Source: Allantophomopsis cytisporea
Lineage: Eukaryota; Ascomycota; Leotiomycetes; Phacidiales; Phacidiaceae
Direction: 5' to 3'
DNA: 64,000 nt
Assembly: GCA_024752435.1 (NCBI GenBank)
Contig: CP103021.1
Span: forward strand, 1,550,001-1,614,000
Made by a program: the position numbers and the translations under genes
Notes under the pieces: model-generated
Told to the model about the DNA's origin: nothing
Seen by the model: the letters and a program-made list of their open reading frames with translations, nothing else
Database searches by the model: none
Part shown: in pieces, positions 35,116 to 47,454 of the stretch
Position numbering within the stretch: position 1 is the stretch's first letter
Layout of the letters: each line of letters opens with the position of its first letter

Positions 35116-36941
35116 ATGGGGTTTAAACAGTCCGCCGATGTCCGTTGGTATTTAGCCTTTTACTGTGGTAGAGAATACGAGCAAATTTATCCCTCTTATT
35201 ATCACGAAATGTCTCAAGATCATCAAGACTTCAATGACGATGGAAACTGACCGCGTTGGCTGCTGCACGTCGATATCCTCACCTCTTATCCTTGGCAGCC
35301 AGGAAACAAGTATGGAGGAGTCAGTAATCCACCCTATAACGATATACCTTACACATGAGGGAGGTTTCAGACAACAGACACAATCGTCGAACCTTCTCCT
35401 TGAAGGGCATCACCTGGAATAACTATTCACCCCGGATTGATCCGAACCATTTCTCCATGGCAGAAACGGACCACATGGCTAAAACCGCGGCCTGTTCCTA
35501 CGAGGGATGTGAAAAAGTGGAATACTTATGGTTCGATATTGCTTGTGTCGACCAGAGCCCAGACTCTATTGCCAAAACGAAAGAGATTGGGTGACAAATC
35601 AAAATCTACAAGCAGGCGAGAGATGTATTTGTTTGGCTCATCAATCACGACATAAAGAGTATTAGGTATTGGGCAGCTGATATGAACAAGTGGGCTCCAT
35701 TACGCTTCCAAAAGGGCTTCGAAGAGGGAAAGTCACTGATCTGTCGAAGTGGATTGAGTATGAACCGCCTTCTCATTGAGTTTACAGATGATGGTTGGTT
35801 CAAGTCCCTATGGACACTTCAAGAAGCCTTTAGACCTGATGCCATGCTTCTTTACCGAGATGGATTGAGCTCTGAGATCATTGAACTTTCGCGCAATGAT
35901 GGAGGCGATGTCGCTATTCTGCAGCTCAAAGTGTGGATTCAAGAGTGGGTCTCGGTGAGGTCACTTCTCCAGAGTCTTCCAGCCAATGAATCTTATCAAA
36001 CCTCGAAGTTCGTTCAGGCGATAGATGATATTGGATTTGTCGATGCAATCCGCAACCAGTGGCTTACGGCACAAGTTGATGACGAAGAATACCCAAAGGG
36101 CTCTGATGGCAATCCGTTTAATCTCCTCGTTGCCGCACATCACAGATTGACTTCACGTAAGGAAGATCGTGTCTATGGAACCATGCAAGGACTCGATCTC
36201 AGGCTTGGCGCATCTGCTCCTGGAGAAACTCGCCGCGATTTTAGCCTAGAGGAACTTGTGGGTCAGCTTGGAGCAGCACTGTTGGAGAAACATCCCATCG
36301 CGAGCCAGTCTATCGTCCAAGATCGTATTTGTCCAGACAAGAAAGCGTGGAGGATTAGTTGGACTATGTCTCTCCCCGAAGAAGCTCACAGATTCTGGCG
36401 CCATTTTGCATATGGCGGAAAAGTCATTGACGATGCTAGAATAGGCACGAAATTGAAGCAGGGAGGAAATTTAAGGAGACTATCCACTGGCAAAAAGGAT
36501 GAAATTTTAATGGGATGCTTTAGCGGAAAGAAGACAACTCTGAAGGACTTGCACAGTGCCATTGCACAGAAAGCCTTATTTGTGACCATACACAAGCGCT
36601 GGCTAAAGGAAGGTACTCAACGGTCTGCGGATTCAAACTCCAGGCTTCAATGGCTACTCAAGGAGTCTCCTAAACTCAAAATATTTCTTCTTGGGCGTAC
36701 ACAGGCTCCACCTCGAGAAGGCACGACTCCAAATCTCAACTACTGTAATTGGGGAATCGGACTGCTTGTTAACCCAACGAGTTCCAATACTTTGAAATCT
36801 GTCAACCCTTTGAGATCCTTGAAGGTATATCAAAAGATTGAAACATTGATCTGGTCGCTGGATGAGACAAGTGGTTCTTCGGGATTTTCACAAGTGACTG
36901 GTCCTCAGTGGAAACAAGTCGAGAATCGTCTATTCGGTTAG
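35116..36941 (+). pseudogene. HET-domain (heterokaryon incompatibility) gene, disrupted
   Basis: The frame opens at ATG 35116 and reads as a HET-type protein, but TGA codons interrupt it at 35248-35250 and 35356-35358. A frameshift lies between about 35359 and 35395, and a third TGA is at 35592-35594. Sequence on both sides of every break stays protein-like and HET-like: WLLHVDILTSYPWQPG, NDIPYT, FSLKGITW, then EYLWFDIACVDQ, IYKQARDVFVWL and SLWTLQEAF. From 35595 the frame is open to a TAG at 36939-36941, so about 450 residues of C-terminal half remain readable. HET proteins trigger cell death after fusion of unlike strains. No set of short introns removes all the breaks. Translation from an internal ATG (35682) would lack the core HET motif. 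Confidence 0.8.
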
Positions 36942-37215
36942 GCTCTCAAACCTAAGCAGCTGGTGTTGACCGATTGAATAGTTGACAATCGAGGATGGAA
37001 CTGGAAATCATATCGTCGAGACATTTATGTTATTAAGAAGTCATATAAAGTAACAGATTCCTCCGCAAGTGAAAGCAACTAAAACACTTTATACCTTGAA
37101 TGTGAAGAGATGAATGTAGAAACATAGATTCTGCCTCCCCATCAATGGCACTGTACTAGTCACAACAGTACCATGTCACCGTTTCAGGAGCACAGCCACC
37201 CTTGATATGTGAACT
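36942..37215. other. Convergent gap between HET pseudogene and P450 gene
   Basis: No feature is identified in this short AT-rich segment. Confidence 0.5.
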
Positions 37216-38929
37216 TTATGTAACAGGCTTCAACTTAACCCATAATGGATTCTTCTTCCATGTAGTCCATATCTTAGCTTGTTGCCAATCTTTTGTAGCC
37301 CCAGTCAGCTCCAGATCGAACTCAAAAAGCAGACTTGCGAGAACGAGGCGCATCTCCATGTACGCGAGACTATCAATTGTTAGCTAAGAGCCCAAGGTGA
37401 CAAGTAGGGATTCCGTTGACGCACTTCCTGCCAATACAATTCCGTGGACCAAAGCTAAAAGGCTGCAATGCGGCACGATCATCGTCCGCAAATAGTGGAT
37501 CGTTTAACCATCTCTCGGGAATGAACTCCGTTGGCCGAGTCCAATTGGCCGAGTTCATATAGCTTGCAAACTGGAAGATACTAACTTGAGTCTATAATCA
37601 TCAGCTCTTTGCTTCAGTTCAAGTGCCTTGAGCATACTTACTCCGCCTGCAACAAATCTGCCATCAATTTCGTCCCCACCTGCTGGAACTCGACGAGCAA
37701 GACCCACTGGTACTGGAGGAAACATGCGCATAGCCTCATCCAAGCATGCCAGCAGATATTGCATCTTACTAACAGTCTCAAAAGTGATTTGCGAACGGCT
37801 CTGGACACTGGAGCGGACCTCGGCAGTCAACTTTCTGAGACTCTCAGGATTCTTGGCAAGGAACCAGGTGACGCTACTTAGAACTGTTGCTGTAGTTTCA
37901 CTCCCTGCAACTATTAGGGCCGAGGAGTTACCAACTAATTCAGTATCTGGGACGTTATTTTCAGGTTTGCAAAGATTCGATATGAAATCTGCTCGATCGA
38001 TCTTGCTTTCTTTCCGTCGCATGGCCTTCTCTCTTGACATTCGTATATGAGATTGATACTTTGAAGACAGGGCTTTGAAGATTGAGGACGGATAAAGCTT
38101 ATTCAGGGTCGGATAGTAGCCCATGACTTGACTAATCGTGAGGAATGTTAGGCTATCAAAGATTAATTTAACCCATGGATGATAGGCCGATTCTTCAAGA
38201 CAGCCAAAGGGCTCTCCGAATGCAAGATCACCAATGATATCAAAGGTGAGAAACTGGAAGCATTAGATATAATTATTAGGTATTCGTACTCCTGTATACT
38301 TACATTAAACCAGGAGGTCATTTCAATAGGACTTCTCTGTTCAGACATCTCGTGTAGGCGATTCATGAATAAGCTCACGTAGCTCTGTATGATAGGCTCT
38401 TGTTCTTTCAAAGCCGCCTCGGAAAACCCACGCGACAACAGACGTCTGAGATGCGCATGTCGTTCTCGATTTGCATTAACGATATTATCTTCTTGAGCAT
38501 CGGCCTGGTAGAAAGGCGTCTCTTTGGTCATTTCGGGCTTGCCACGACGGAAGCCGTATATGTCTTTCCAGCCATTACTCGATGTGAAGGTAAGCTCATC
38601 CGGTGCGACACGTACAACGGAGCCGTACTTCTCGTGAAGTGTTCGAACTTCTTCGGCCAGAGTACCACGAAACAAGTGATATACATACCAAAGTCGAGTA
38701 ATTGCTGCAATTCGTGGTCCGGGAAAAGATGAAAGTGGATGGAAGAAGGCACGATAAACTGATGTGACGAGAATTTTTCCAACGACCTATGAACGTTCAG
38801 CTATATAAAGATCTCGTGAGATCAACTTACAATCAAAAGCACAAAACTGATGAATCCCGAAATGCTGATTCTTTCTTTTAAAAGCTGAGCACTATTGCTA
38901 AAGCTTGGTAACTCCGCAAGAACTGCCAT
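37216..38929 (-). CDS. Cytochrome P450 monooxygenase, five exons, apparently intact
   Basis: Minus-strand exons 38929-38831, 38786-38304, 38253-37642, 37591-37425 and 37369-37216 give 504 residues; introns are 44-55 bp. An N-terminal membrane anchor (SGFISFVLLIVVGKILV) is followed by the fungal proline hinge FFHPLSSFPGPR. The oxygen-binding I-helix motif AGSETT is at about 310-315, ExxR at 367-370 (DEAMR), the PERW motif follows, and the heme loop is FSFGPRNCIGRN with ligand Cys450. All essential residues are present, so the enzyme should be functional and ER-bound. Its style (FFHPL..FPGP, ETTATVL) resembles P450s from secondary-metabolism or detoxification clades such as isotrichodermin-hydroxylase-like enzymes, but the substrate is unknown. 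An in-frame ATG at 39052 would add 41 residues before the anchor; the ATG at 38929 was preferred. Confidence 0.92.
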
Positions 38930-40385
38930 GTTGTTATCACTGAGATAGTTGATTTTTCTGTGGAAAATCGAGAATTTTTCAAGTGAGCTCTGTGTGAAGA
39001 ACTTGAGAATCTGAATTGTAAAATCCGAACAAAACCATTTCATATCTGCCATTGAAAGTCATCCTCCTTATCACCAGACTCAGTCTCCACCTCCTCAATT
39101 CAATAACACAAATATTTTGCATGTCGGCAGTTCCACTTCAGGTCGTTATAATGTACAGACTGCGTACGAATCCAATGAGAATGCATATGGGTATCAATCA
39201 CCTGGTTTAATGCACAGATCTGCCACAAATTCCTTCGGCACGTTGAGTTTCCGTCCTGGATACCACTTCGTAGGGAGGGGTGCGCGTCGGTCCGCTATTC
39301 GTTTAGTCGCGTAAAAACAAGGGTCTTGCCTATAGATGCGGGGCAAGAGGATATCCATCCATGTAAAAAGGACTTAGCTCCGTATCTCTATGAATCCTGT
39401 GGGTACTCTCTTCCAAAGAATAGATAGCAGGACCTTTGATAAAGCTCGGGAGGAAATTAAGCTTTATCTACTTAGACCAATGATCGGTGACTCCTCTGCA
39501 GCATATGGTTGGTGGTGTGTTGGTTCTGGACAGTTGCAACCGAGGATTGAAGCTAATCAAGTTTTCATCAACAACCAAAAGCTCACATCCCTACCCCTGA
39601 GGGGAGAGGAGAACAGTAAGTTTGGACTGTAGCTCACTGACGAGACAGTTGCGCCATACTGGTCTTCATATGTTTTCTTGAGTGTATACGAATTAGCAAC
39701 AATAAGATAAAGCTAAGTCTTCCTAAATGCCATATGTAGTCCAAGTTCGAAGTTCTTCAGCGCGATGATCGTGCGAGATGTTGGCATTACATAAACTCAT
39801 GCGCACTGCTGTTCCCAATCCAAATATGCTGAAGACAGATTCGATTCAAGCCTAATATTTGAACCCCCAGGTCACAGCGATGTTAAGAGTGGTTGGGCAA
39901 GTGATGGTGTCATGAACCCTAAGGCTGCCAATGTGGTGACAGTATCTGAGTGGACTGGATAGCGCTCAAATGGAGGGCACCTTCAACAAAAGGTGTGTGC
40001 AGATATTGGGTGCTATGGCCATGAACATCTTCAGTGCATAGAACTTCTGCAGATCCAGCGCATCACCCTGAGCATTACGTGTTGTCATTACTCCCACGTC
40101 ATATTCACGCTCAGTCAGCTCATGTGCAATGCATATAAATTATCCTCTAAACATGCAAACAGCTCCTCAAATCCCTCTTTGAGGACACATGCAAGCCCCA
40201 AGTCCATAGTATATGGTATTGGAACGCAGCACCCAAAGTACACCTTGAATAGAAGTTTCACACAAACAAATCCACACAACTCCATGGAAGTAATATAAGT
40301 GTCCTGCCACCAACACCGAGCAATCGAATTCGAGTACTAAAAGAAGAGATACGTAGATAAGCAACAAGAGAGATATGAGAAGGGC
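38930..40385. other. Intergenic region with only small unsupported frames
   Basis: Plus-strand frames at 39117-39314 and 39390-39632 have no recognisable domain. They may be remnants of a decayed gene. Nothing else is visible. Confidence 0.45.
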
Positions 40386-42633
40386 CTAGTCTTCCTCAAT
40401 CTTGAGAACTTCGGCCTTGGCCTCCTCCCATGTCTCCTTGTTCTTCTTCGCCCACTCGATCTGTGCTCTGGCATATGCAAGCTAGTCAAAGTCAGTAAGT
40501 CACTAATCCGAATCAAAGAATACGCGGTTGGAACCCCGACCATCCAAATCGAACATAGCAAAGAGATCGAAAACATACCATGTATCTCCTCAAATCATCT
40601 TCCTTCTCCTTCTGGAACCTTCCCAGATCCAACGCTACTCCCTTACTGGCGTCGATTACGTCCTGTGCGCTGGCGCCCTGTGCTTGCTCAAGCTGAGAGA
40701 TGGTTTCACGAGTCTTGCCAATCAAATCACGGCGGGTTCTCTCAGGATCAACATCCACAACACCGTGCACGGCATGACTGATACGTCCAAAGATCTTATT
40801 GGTGATGAAATTTCCGGAAGCGGCACGGCGATGGGTGGTTGGGTCTGGGGGTGGATAAGGGTCTGAGGTCTGCGGTGCACCTTGAGAGGCGGATGGGGTT
40901 GAGGTGGAGGCGTCGTGAGTTGGTGGGAAGTCGGAGTCAATAGAAGCAGTATCTTCATTGCCATCACGGCCGAGAGGTCGTTCATGCGCTGATGATGTAG
41001 AGCGGCGTGGAGAGCCAGATTGAGAGAGATACTGGTCGATGCGCTTGGCCTCCATCTCGGAACGCTCGAGTTGTTCGAGTATTGTGCGTTGCTTGGCCAG
41101 TTGTTCGTTTGTGCTCTCTTGCTGTACACGCTTGAGAACCCAGTATCGAAGAACACCACGCACAATGCTTGCAAACTGGGCGGACTCGCGCATTGGTTCA
41201 GCAAAGTGAGCGCCTAATGTGCCAGATAGTTCTTCAGTTGCAATGTAGGATGAGTCTACTGCTTGACCTATTCGTTCAATAGCTGCGGCTAAGGATGGTG
41301 ATTGTTCGGACAAAGAGAAACCGTTGAAACGTGCTCCAAGCTCTGCCAGATCGGAAGATAGAGCTGTGAGGTGAGTGAGAGTTCGGCGATTGATCTTTTC
41401 CACGGGACCAGTAAGGGTCTTCTCTAGCTCTTCTGTCTTGCCTTCAAACCAATCAAAGTAATCATCCAGATCCTCGGGCTTTTTGAATTCTTCGGCAAGC
41501 TTTGCAAAATCCATGGTTTTGTAGTCAGATGGTGTTGATGGAAGGCCAGTGTTGTCTGAACCCGATTCAGGATTATTGACAGCGGCGGATGCTTTGCGAG
41601 CACCGTTGACTGTTCGTAATTTGGCGCTTGACGGAGGTACAGGTAGAAATGCGTGAGCTGGAGTTGGATTTGCAGGATCAAGAGGTGGAGCTTTCATGTT
41701 GGATTTTGGAATCGAAGAGATTGGATGTGAGTGAAGAACCTCGCTCTACGCAGTGTTAATACAGATCCACTAGAACAGCTCAGATTTCTTACCCAGCTTG
41801 CGTTCGGGTCCAAGAATCTCCACCACACACCGTCGTTTCTCACTTCTTCCATGCGACGACATCTGTTCAAGAAAACAGCCAGCATTCTCTTTCTTAGATC
41901 AATGATTTGTTGATCTTGCTTTGCCTTTGTAGGATTCGCAGCATAATCTGCCATCGTGTGCTTTTCTGGGATCGGTGGCATGATCAATGTAGGATGTAAT
42001 CGACATAGTGCATCTCTCAAACTCGCGAATTCCGAGTATCTCCGTCTGACTTCAAGATCCTATTCATCATTAGCATCATACCTAGTTGTGCGGTTGCCTA
42101 ATTGACTGACACCAGTGCGTATCGTATAAACGATGTACTTCCCACCACTTTCCAAGCTTTTCCCTGCGTCTGTAATCAGAATCGGCAGTTCAGGGTTCTC
42201 GTATAAGATCTGCTCGATCCGGCTGTCGTAACCGCCCTTCTTCTTCTTTGGCGCAAGCTCTCCTCTCACTCTCGCAGAGTACTCCTCATCTTCCTCGGCA
42301 TCGCTATCTTCATGATCGTAGTCGGTAGGTCTGTTGTCAGCGAAGTCCTGAGATCTATAGTCGTCATCGCTAGAAGGCGAGGGCGGTCCCTTGTTCTTAT
42401 CTAGTAATTCCCAGTCCACGTCAGCGCTGCCTTCAGACTCGGAATCTGAATCCAACGGGATATCCTGCATAAGCTCGTTCATATTGTGCCATAGTGTTTG
42501 AAATGACGATGAAATTGGTTAGATTTAAAGTGCACTTACAGGAGATGGGAGAGTCGGCGCTGTCATTGTCGTCAGTATGCTCAGGTTCGAAATTCGTCCC
42601 GTATGGGTTGTTATCCTCATCGTTCCACATCAT
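40386..42633 (-). CDS. SNX41: Sorting nexin 41 (PX-BAR, Snx41/Atg20 type), five exons
   Basis: Minus-strand exons 42633-42540, 42445-42111, 42059-41793, 41745-40579 and 40481-40386 encode 652 residues. The start MMWNDEDNNPYG matches, from memory, the conserved N-terminus of filamentous-fungal Snx41; ATG 42630 is equally possible. An acidic Ser/Asp-rich region leads to the PX domain (~115-240): KYIVYTIRTG joined by splicing to DLEVRRRYSEF, the phosphoinositide-binding basic motif, then PTLIMPPIPEK. A BAR-like coiled region fills the C-terminal half (FDWFEGKTEELEKTL and LERSEMEAKRIDQYL), interrupted by a Ser/Pro-rich linker. The protein binds PI3P on endosomes and acts in recycling and selective autophagy. 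Two splice choices are less standard: the GTCAGT donor at 42110, and the 94-bp intron 1 whose acceptor was fixed by reading frame. Confidence 0.9.
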
Positions 42634-43603
42634 GCACGTCGATGAGTCGGCATGGAGGTTTTTCTTGGGCAATGGGAAGACTGTTGTCGTTACTGCAGGC
42701 GAAACAGTCTGCTTGGTTGCTTGTCGTTGTTGGTGGTGTTTGATGAGGTGAGCTTGGAGGCTGAGTAGCTTGAGCTTGGTCTGCCTGTATTGAGGCGGGC
42801 CGGATGCGATGCCAGAGAGCTGCCCGCCGCCGCACTCCCGCCTAGCAATGACGACGATCAGAGGGAACTACGTTGGTGCACGGACCAACAGTCTGTTTAC
42901 TTTATTTGCTGCTGTCAGTCGTGATCAGAATTCATCGATTAAAGAGATCAAACGCGTACAACATAATTATAAACAACTCACATGTGCTTCTAGTAAGTCG
43001 TTAATATTGATATTGATATGCTGTTATTATGATTATATGTATCACTTCAAATTGGGCCGTCAAACGCCATGTTACGTGACGAAATCTTTTGTCATTGGTA
43101 GCAAGCTATACTATATTATATTATATTACGAGACGCACATCTGTTGTCGTCGAGATCCCCACTCCACCGCCATGTGATCACTACGCGGAGGCTATTAGCC
43201 GTCATATGCACATGCTGCTTTGATGTTAGTATCTACCCGACCAAGGATGCCCTAAAAGGCACCTGGTTGATTTCTTCAACCTACTGCGTACATTTCATTG
43301 ACAAACGATTGACTTGCTCTACCAGCTAATACACTACATATAGGTAGCTATCGCATGTAATATCATCTCACATTCCTCTATATATACTTTAGAAGCCTCA
43401 CGCCATCTCCCTAACAATCCTTGCCTACCTAATTTTCCATATAAAAGTCACATCTCTAGTAAAAGGTAGACAGTTAGGGGCCCTTCTTCCGTAAACTATA
43501 GGGATCGCTCTTTCACAAGAAAGTTTTCGCATTTCCACTTCTCACTGAAGAAATATAATGTAGGTATATGTTCTTCTAAAGGATGTCGCGCAAACCAGCC
43601 TTG
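42634..43603. other. Intergenic, AT-rich, includes Snx41 promoter
   Basis: No gene is supported. A short ATATTATATTATATTA tract lies near 43112-43127. The rest is unremarkable. Confidence 0.5.
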
Positions 43604-45383
43604 TTAGACACTGATATACCGAAGGAACCCCATCGTGGAGATGACAACAGGGATGAAGACAATGGTAGTCCATGCTATTCTTACAATCAAATGTGGAGCA
43701 GAACAAAAGAATCTGCCAACAAAAGATGATTTCCATGCTTCTTGAAGCCCCTTATCAATGAAGATGAGTGTCAAAAACCAAATCATTCCTAAAATCGTGG
43801 TCAAAATTATTGAGTAAAGTTCAACAATTTCTATAACCCCCCTCCTATGCATGAGATTTGCAGCATACCCTGTGCCGGGAAACAAAAGGCATGTTATTCC
43901 GATAACAAAACAAGAAAGTATATACCATAGATAGCGAAGCTTTGGGAACCAACACTCAGCAAATAAAAGCTTACTATGCGTGCTTTCCGCGAGAGGATTA
44001 CTATCGATACGTGCTTGACTCGAAGCTGGTAGAACCTTGACGTAAGAAATTGCAACTACCTCCATATCTGCATGATATGCTTCTATTACGGAAACCACTG
44101 TTAGCCTATGTAGATGTGTATAAATTTCAAGCTTCCTACCCATAAAACTTAGTGCAGGTAGAACCATAAGTACGACCGCAACAACTTGACCAAACTCCCA
44201 GCGGTGTTGTGCAGATAGACCTCTTCCCACAGACACATTTATGACAAAGATACGAATGGTACCCCAAATCAGAGCCGATCCCAGCCAGGTGTACTGCAAT
44301 ACAGTTAGCCTTTTGGTTTCTGCAAGAAAGTTGATCGATTAACAAACCTCCCAGACAGTGGAATAAAATACTGAATCTCCGGCTAAAAGGACTGCGTATA
44401 TTGCACGCACCACTTTAAAGAGCACTTGATAAAGCATTTTTAAGACTTTGTTCGAACTGCTTGGATAGGCCAATCTCTCCAAGAATGTATCTAATGTGGT
44501 CCATGGTTGACCTCTTGGAAGTCGAAGGATACTAGGAGCAAGTTGGAAGTCGTAGAGAATTATGACTCTAGATATGAAACCATACAGGAGAAAGACAATA
44601 CACAAGACAACATAAGGAGTATTGTATTGGTGCGAGACTCGGCCCTCGACCTTATTGTGCTCATAATCAAGATAGCGCCAAGGAATGTCGGGGTGGAACA
44701 AGCACCACGCAGGGAGTGCCGCGGGGACTTGGTATAATCCGGATATGTATCCCGAGGGACCATATGCACATATAAGTAAGAGATTCAGAAGCCCCATAGC
44801 CGATAAACGTAATATTCTGAGAGGAGTGTTGGATGTAAGCCGATCTTGTAGAGCTGTGATAGTGATAAGATGTGTGGTACTCGAGAACCACGCAAGATTG
44901 ATAGCTGTCTCCCAATGGTAAATTGAGATGCGCCATTGTAGCTGCGAAAATGCACCAGCTAGGACCGAGATACCTACGACGATTTGTTGATCTCCGAAAG
45001 CCTGGATCGCCTCTCCTAACGCAAATGCGAGACGTTTGGACCTGGGTGATCCGTTGGCTGCAAGATATTTTGATTCGAGGATATGCTTAAATATGCATAG
45101 AAAATAGGTTATGTATGCCGTAGTAAAGAAAGATATAAAGATCTGCGGAAGAAATACGTCAGCTAGATGGTTTTCCAAAGTTCAAATCCAGTCTTACCCC
45201 AATTCCAGCTACATCTGGGTTAGCTGTAAGAATTTGATAATAAGCACAATTTGTCTCATTCATCCCATATGAAGCATTTAAGTAGGAATCTTGGTTGATC
45301 ATCTCAGCCAATTCAGAGAAATTTTGGTCTTCTTCGTACATGGCGATTGCAGCCGTAAAGTTTTTATATGCTCGAAAGTCCAT
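43604..45383 (-). CDS. Multi-pass membrane protein of unknown function, three exons
   Basis: Minus-strand exons 45383-45198, 45142-44348 and 44293-43604 (introns 55 and 54 bp) encode 556 residues. A ~60-residue N-terminal segment with potential N-glycosylation sites (NFT, NFS, NAS, NET) and one cysteine ends in NPDVAGIG, directly before the first membrane span (IFISFFTTAYITYFLCIF). From memory, the NPDVAGIG pattern recurs in a family of uncharacterised fungal membrane proteins. At least eight further hydrophobic segments follow, including AINLAWFSSTTHLITITAL, LLNLLLICAYG, YVVLCIVFLLYGFISRVII, YILSCFVIGITCLLF and TTIVFIPVVISTMGFL. No transporter or enzyme motif is recognised. Its introns, frame and start are intact although neighbouring DNA is decayed. 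Function is unknown. Confidence 0.8.
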
Positions 45384-46049
45384 GATCGTTGGCCGTGTAA
45401 AGTAGAGATGGACGCAAATCCATCTCTACATACCATCCAGCAGCTTCCGTTGTGGAAGTAAGTCTAATATACTTATTGACTCCAGATTTACGGCTGATCG
45501 TCCAAAGGCATATAATAACCAGATAGGTAAGGTTTATCCTTAGGTCGACAACCCAGACCAACACAGCGCATAGATCAGCAGTCTTGTGTAAGGTCCCAGG
45601 ACATTTTCAAAGTTGATTCACAATAAGCTATTAATTTCGGGTAATTATCACGCTGCGGCCAAAGTAAAAACTCCTTGGTGACGTTTCTGGCATGTGGCTT
45701 TGTGGAAATAATAAGTGAGGCTGCAACCGGCACAGCTGGATTGATCGTCAGCTTGGAATGTTGCCGCACTAAGCAATTTGAACTACACATTAGGATATGT
45801 ACTGTCCGTAATATAGCTATTAGCTGCACTTTAAGAAAAGTAATAGCCAATTGAACTTTTGTACGATTACCCAGAATGTCGGCCTGTTTAGATATGGGTA
45901 CCAATGCCATGGAGATTCCTGTTTTATCATAAAGCAAGAATGAAGAACACTTTATAAAACTAATGATAGCATATCTTGAAGAATCTGAAGAAAACTGTGA
46001 GAGGTGCTATGACAGTGTTATAAACAGATATAGCTGACCTCATATCACC

Positions 46050-46155
46050 AAGTTCCAAAGGTTAGATCCAATGGCAGAGTAGAACGTTTGCATCGGCGAG
46101 AACCTTCATTAAGCGTATAATGCGAAGGGTCGAGAGTTCGATTCCCCAGGAACTT
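46050..46155 (+). other. tRNA-like sequence (possible tRNA pseudogene or SINE head)
   Basis: An A-box-like TGGCAGAGTAGA (46072-46083) and a B-box-like AGTTCGATTCC (46135-46145) are spaced as in RNA polymerase III genes. A CCTTC..GAAGG stem (46103-46107 with 46124-46128) lies between them. Seven bases at 46050-46056 (AAGTTCC) pair perfectly with GGAACTT at 46149-46155. The T-stem is poor, the loop is too long and the left end does not fit a normal acceptor stem, so it is not a functional tRNA. A tRNA-derived element is the best explanation. Confidence 0.35.
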
Positions 46156-46173
46156 GCATCGGTAAAATCCTTC
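46088..46173 (+). repeat. Pair of 20-bp imperfect direct repeats
   Basis: 46088-46107 and 46154-46173 share TTGCATCGG and the ending CCTTC. They match at 16 of 20 positions, and all four differences are C/T or G/A transitions. The repeats flank the B-box side of the tRNA-like sequence. Confidence 0.65.
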
Positions 46174-47386
46174 GCGGGTTTTCTGGTGCGGTATTGATCA
46201 GAAAAAAGTATGATTGGTTCCGTATTCGTTTTGCAATTTTGTTTCGTATTTGTTCTTTTGATATAGACCTAACTCGCAGTTGTAGATATATCTCACTCGC
46301 TTTCCAGTTAACTTCCTTATGATGAAGCTAACTGAAATACGTTTTGTTCAAGCCAGCGTATAATATATTGTGCCTTCACATTCCCCGCTCTACTCCCGTA
46401 TACGCTCCCTAGTTCATTAATTGTTCCGTATAGCCATTTCAACATCATTGCTCCCGAGGTAAGCGTCGATGTAGCTCCGATAAACCGTTGAGATCGCTAC
46501 GTAGTGTCTAAGAAACGAGTAAAGCATAAAGATACATGCATGGAGATGAGTGGAATGATTGTAAAGTGAATGTAGGCTTTTTGCCCGCACATTTTCAGGT
46601 TCCAGCCGGGACCCAGGGATTATAGAGTTGACAAAAACAAATTGAAAAATGAGATAGAAATGATCATGATATTTGCCTAATGATGTTCGAGAGAACATAT
46701 GGCTAGGTAGACGGGAGAAAATATGAAACTTCACTCGTCAAGTATCACACTAGACCAGAATATATCAATGCCCGTTCAGATACCTTCACATAAGTAATAT
46801 AAGTCATGAGGATCAAGGTGGTCGAAATGAGTCTCTATGGCTGTTTACTTTCGAAGTGAGCAGTTCCTGGTAAGTATGTGCCTACTCGGCACCCGCACGT
46901 ACTCGTTGCTATGTGCAGATGAATTTAATCTTTTGTCAACTTATATAGTCAATATCTCCGCGCGAGTGTGAAAGTGAATGATCTCAATTTCACAGATTAC
47001 CGGATTAAGCATCACCGCACCACTACGTAGTATTAAAATAGCTGCAGAGTAGGATCCTGTTCCATTTCTCCCTCAGCCAATTCCGTACCCAGCTTCGCCA
47101 CCATTCTACATCGTGACATCTTCATGTTCAATTCAATGATTTGCGTAGGAATATACATTTCAATCTACATAGTGAGGTCCAATATTCCTCTGTACATACT
47201 CATTTCTTGTCACTTGTGATGTACGACTCAGACTTTCCAAGCAGACTATTATATTCGATTATACTGATCTGATCAGTCTCTATCCTTGGCTAAAAGCAAA
47301 ACATTCTCTCTTAGAGACGATCTATCCTCTTTGCTTGTAGATTTCCTTTCAGTGATCCAAAGATTGGTGGAAAATAATATGTTATA

Positions 47387-47412
47387 GAGTAGTGTATGGT
47401 TCAACCGGACAC
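47387..47412 (+). repeat. Left terminal inverted repeat of the Fot1/pogo element
   Basis: Begins GAGTAGTGTATGGTTCAA and matches the right end at 25 of 26 bases in inverted orientation. A TA dinucleotide immediately precedes it. Confidence 0.92.
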
Positions 47413-47454
47413 TTAGGACCCAACCACAACATTGTAAACTATACAACTCCCAAC

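Larger units (their letters stand above)
45384..47386. other. 2-kb AT-rich non-coding stretch beside the transposon
   Basis: Minus-strand frames at 45364-45564 and 45575-45937 could be relics of a decayed gene (the second contains WPQRDNYPKLIAYCESTLK), but neither is supported. A tRNA-like sequence lies at 46050-46155 and is listed separately. Confidence 0.45.

Noticed and set aside
35116..35600. Explaining the HET gene breaks as introns
   Set aside because: No GT..AG pairs of normal size remove all three TGA codons and the frameshift; the sequence spanning each stop is itself HET-like.
45575..45937. Minus-strand frame upstream of the membrane protein
   Set aside because: Some protein-like stretches, but no start or splice arrangement joins it to the membrane protein without crossing stops. 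It may be a relic.
46050..46155. Functional tRNA gene
   Set aside because: A- and B-box-like sequences exist, but the T-stem does not pair, the anticodon loop is too long, and the acceptor stem does not sit at the normal distance from the A box.
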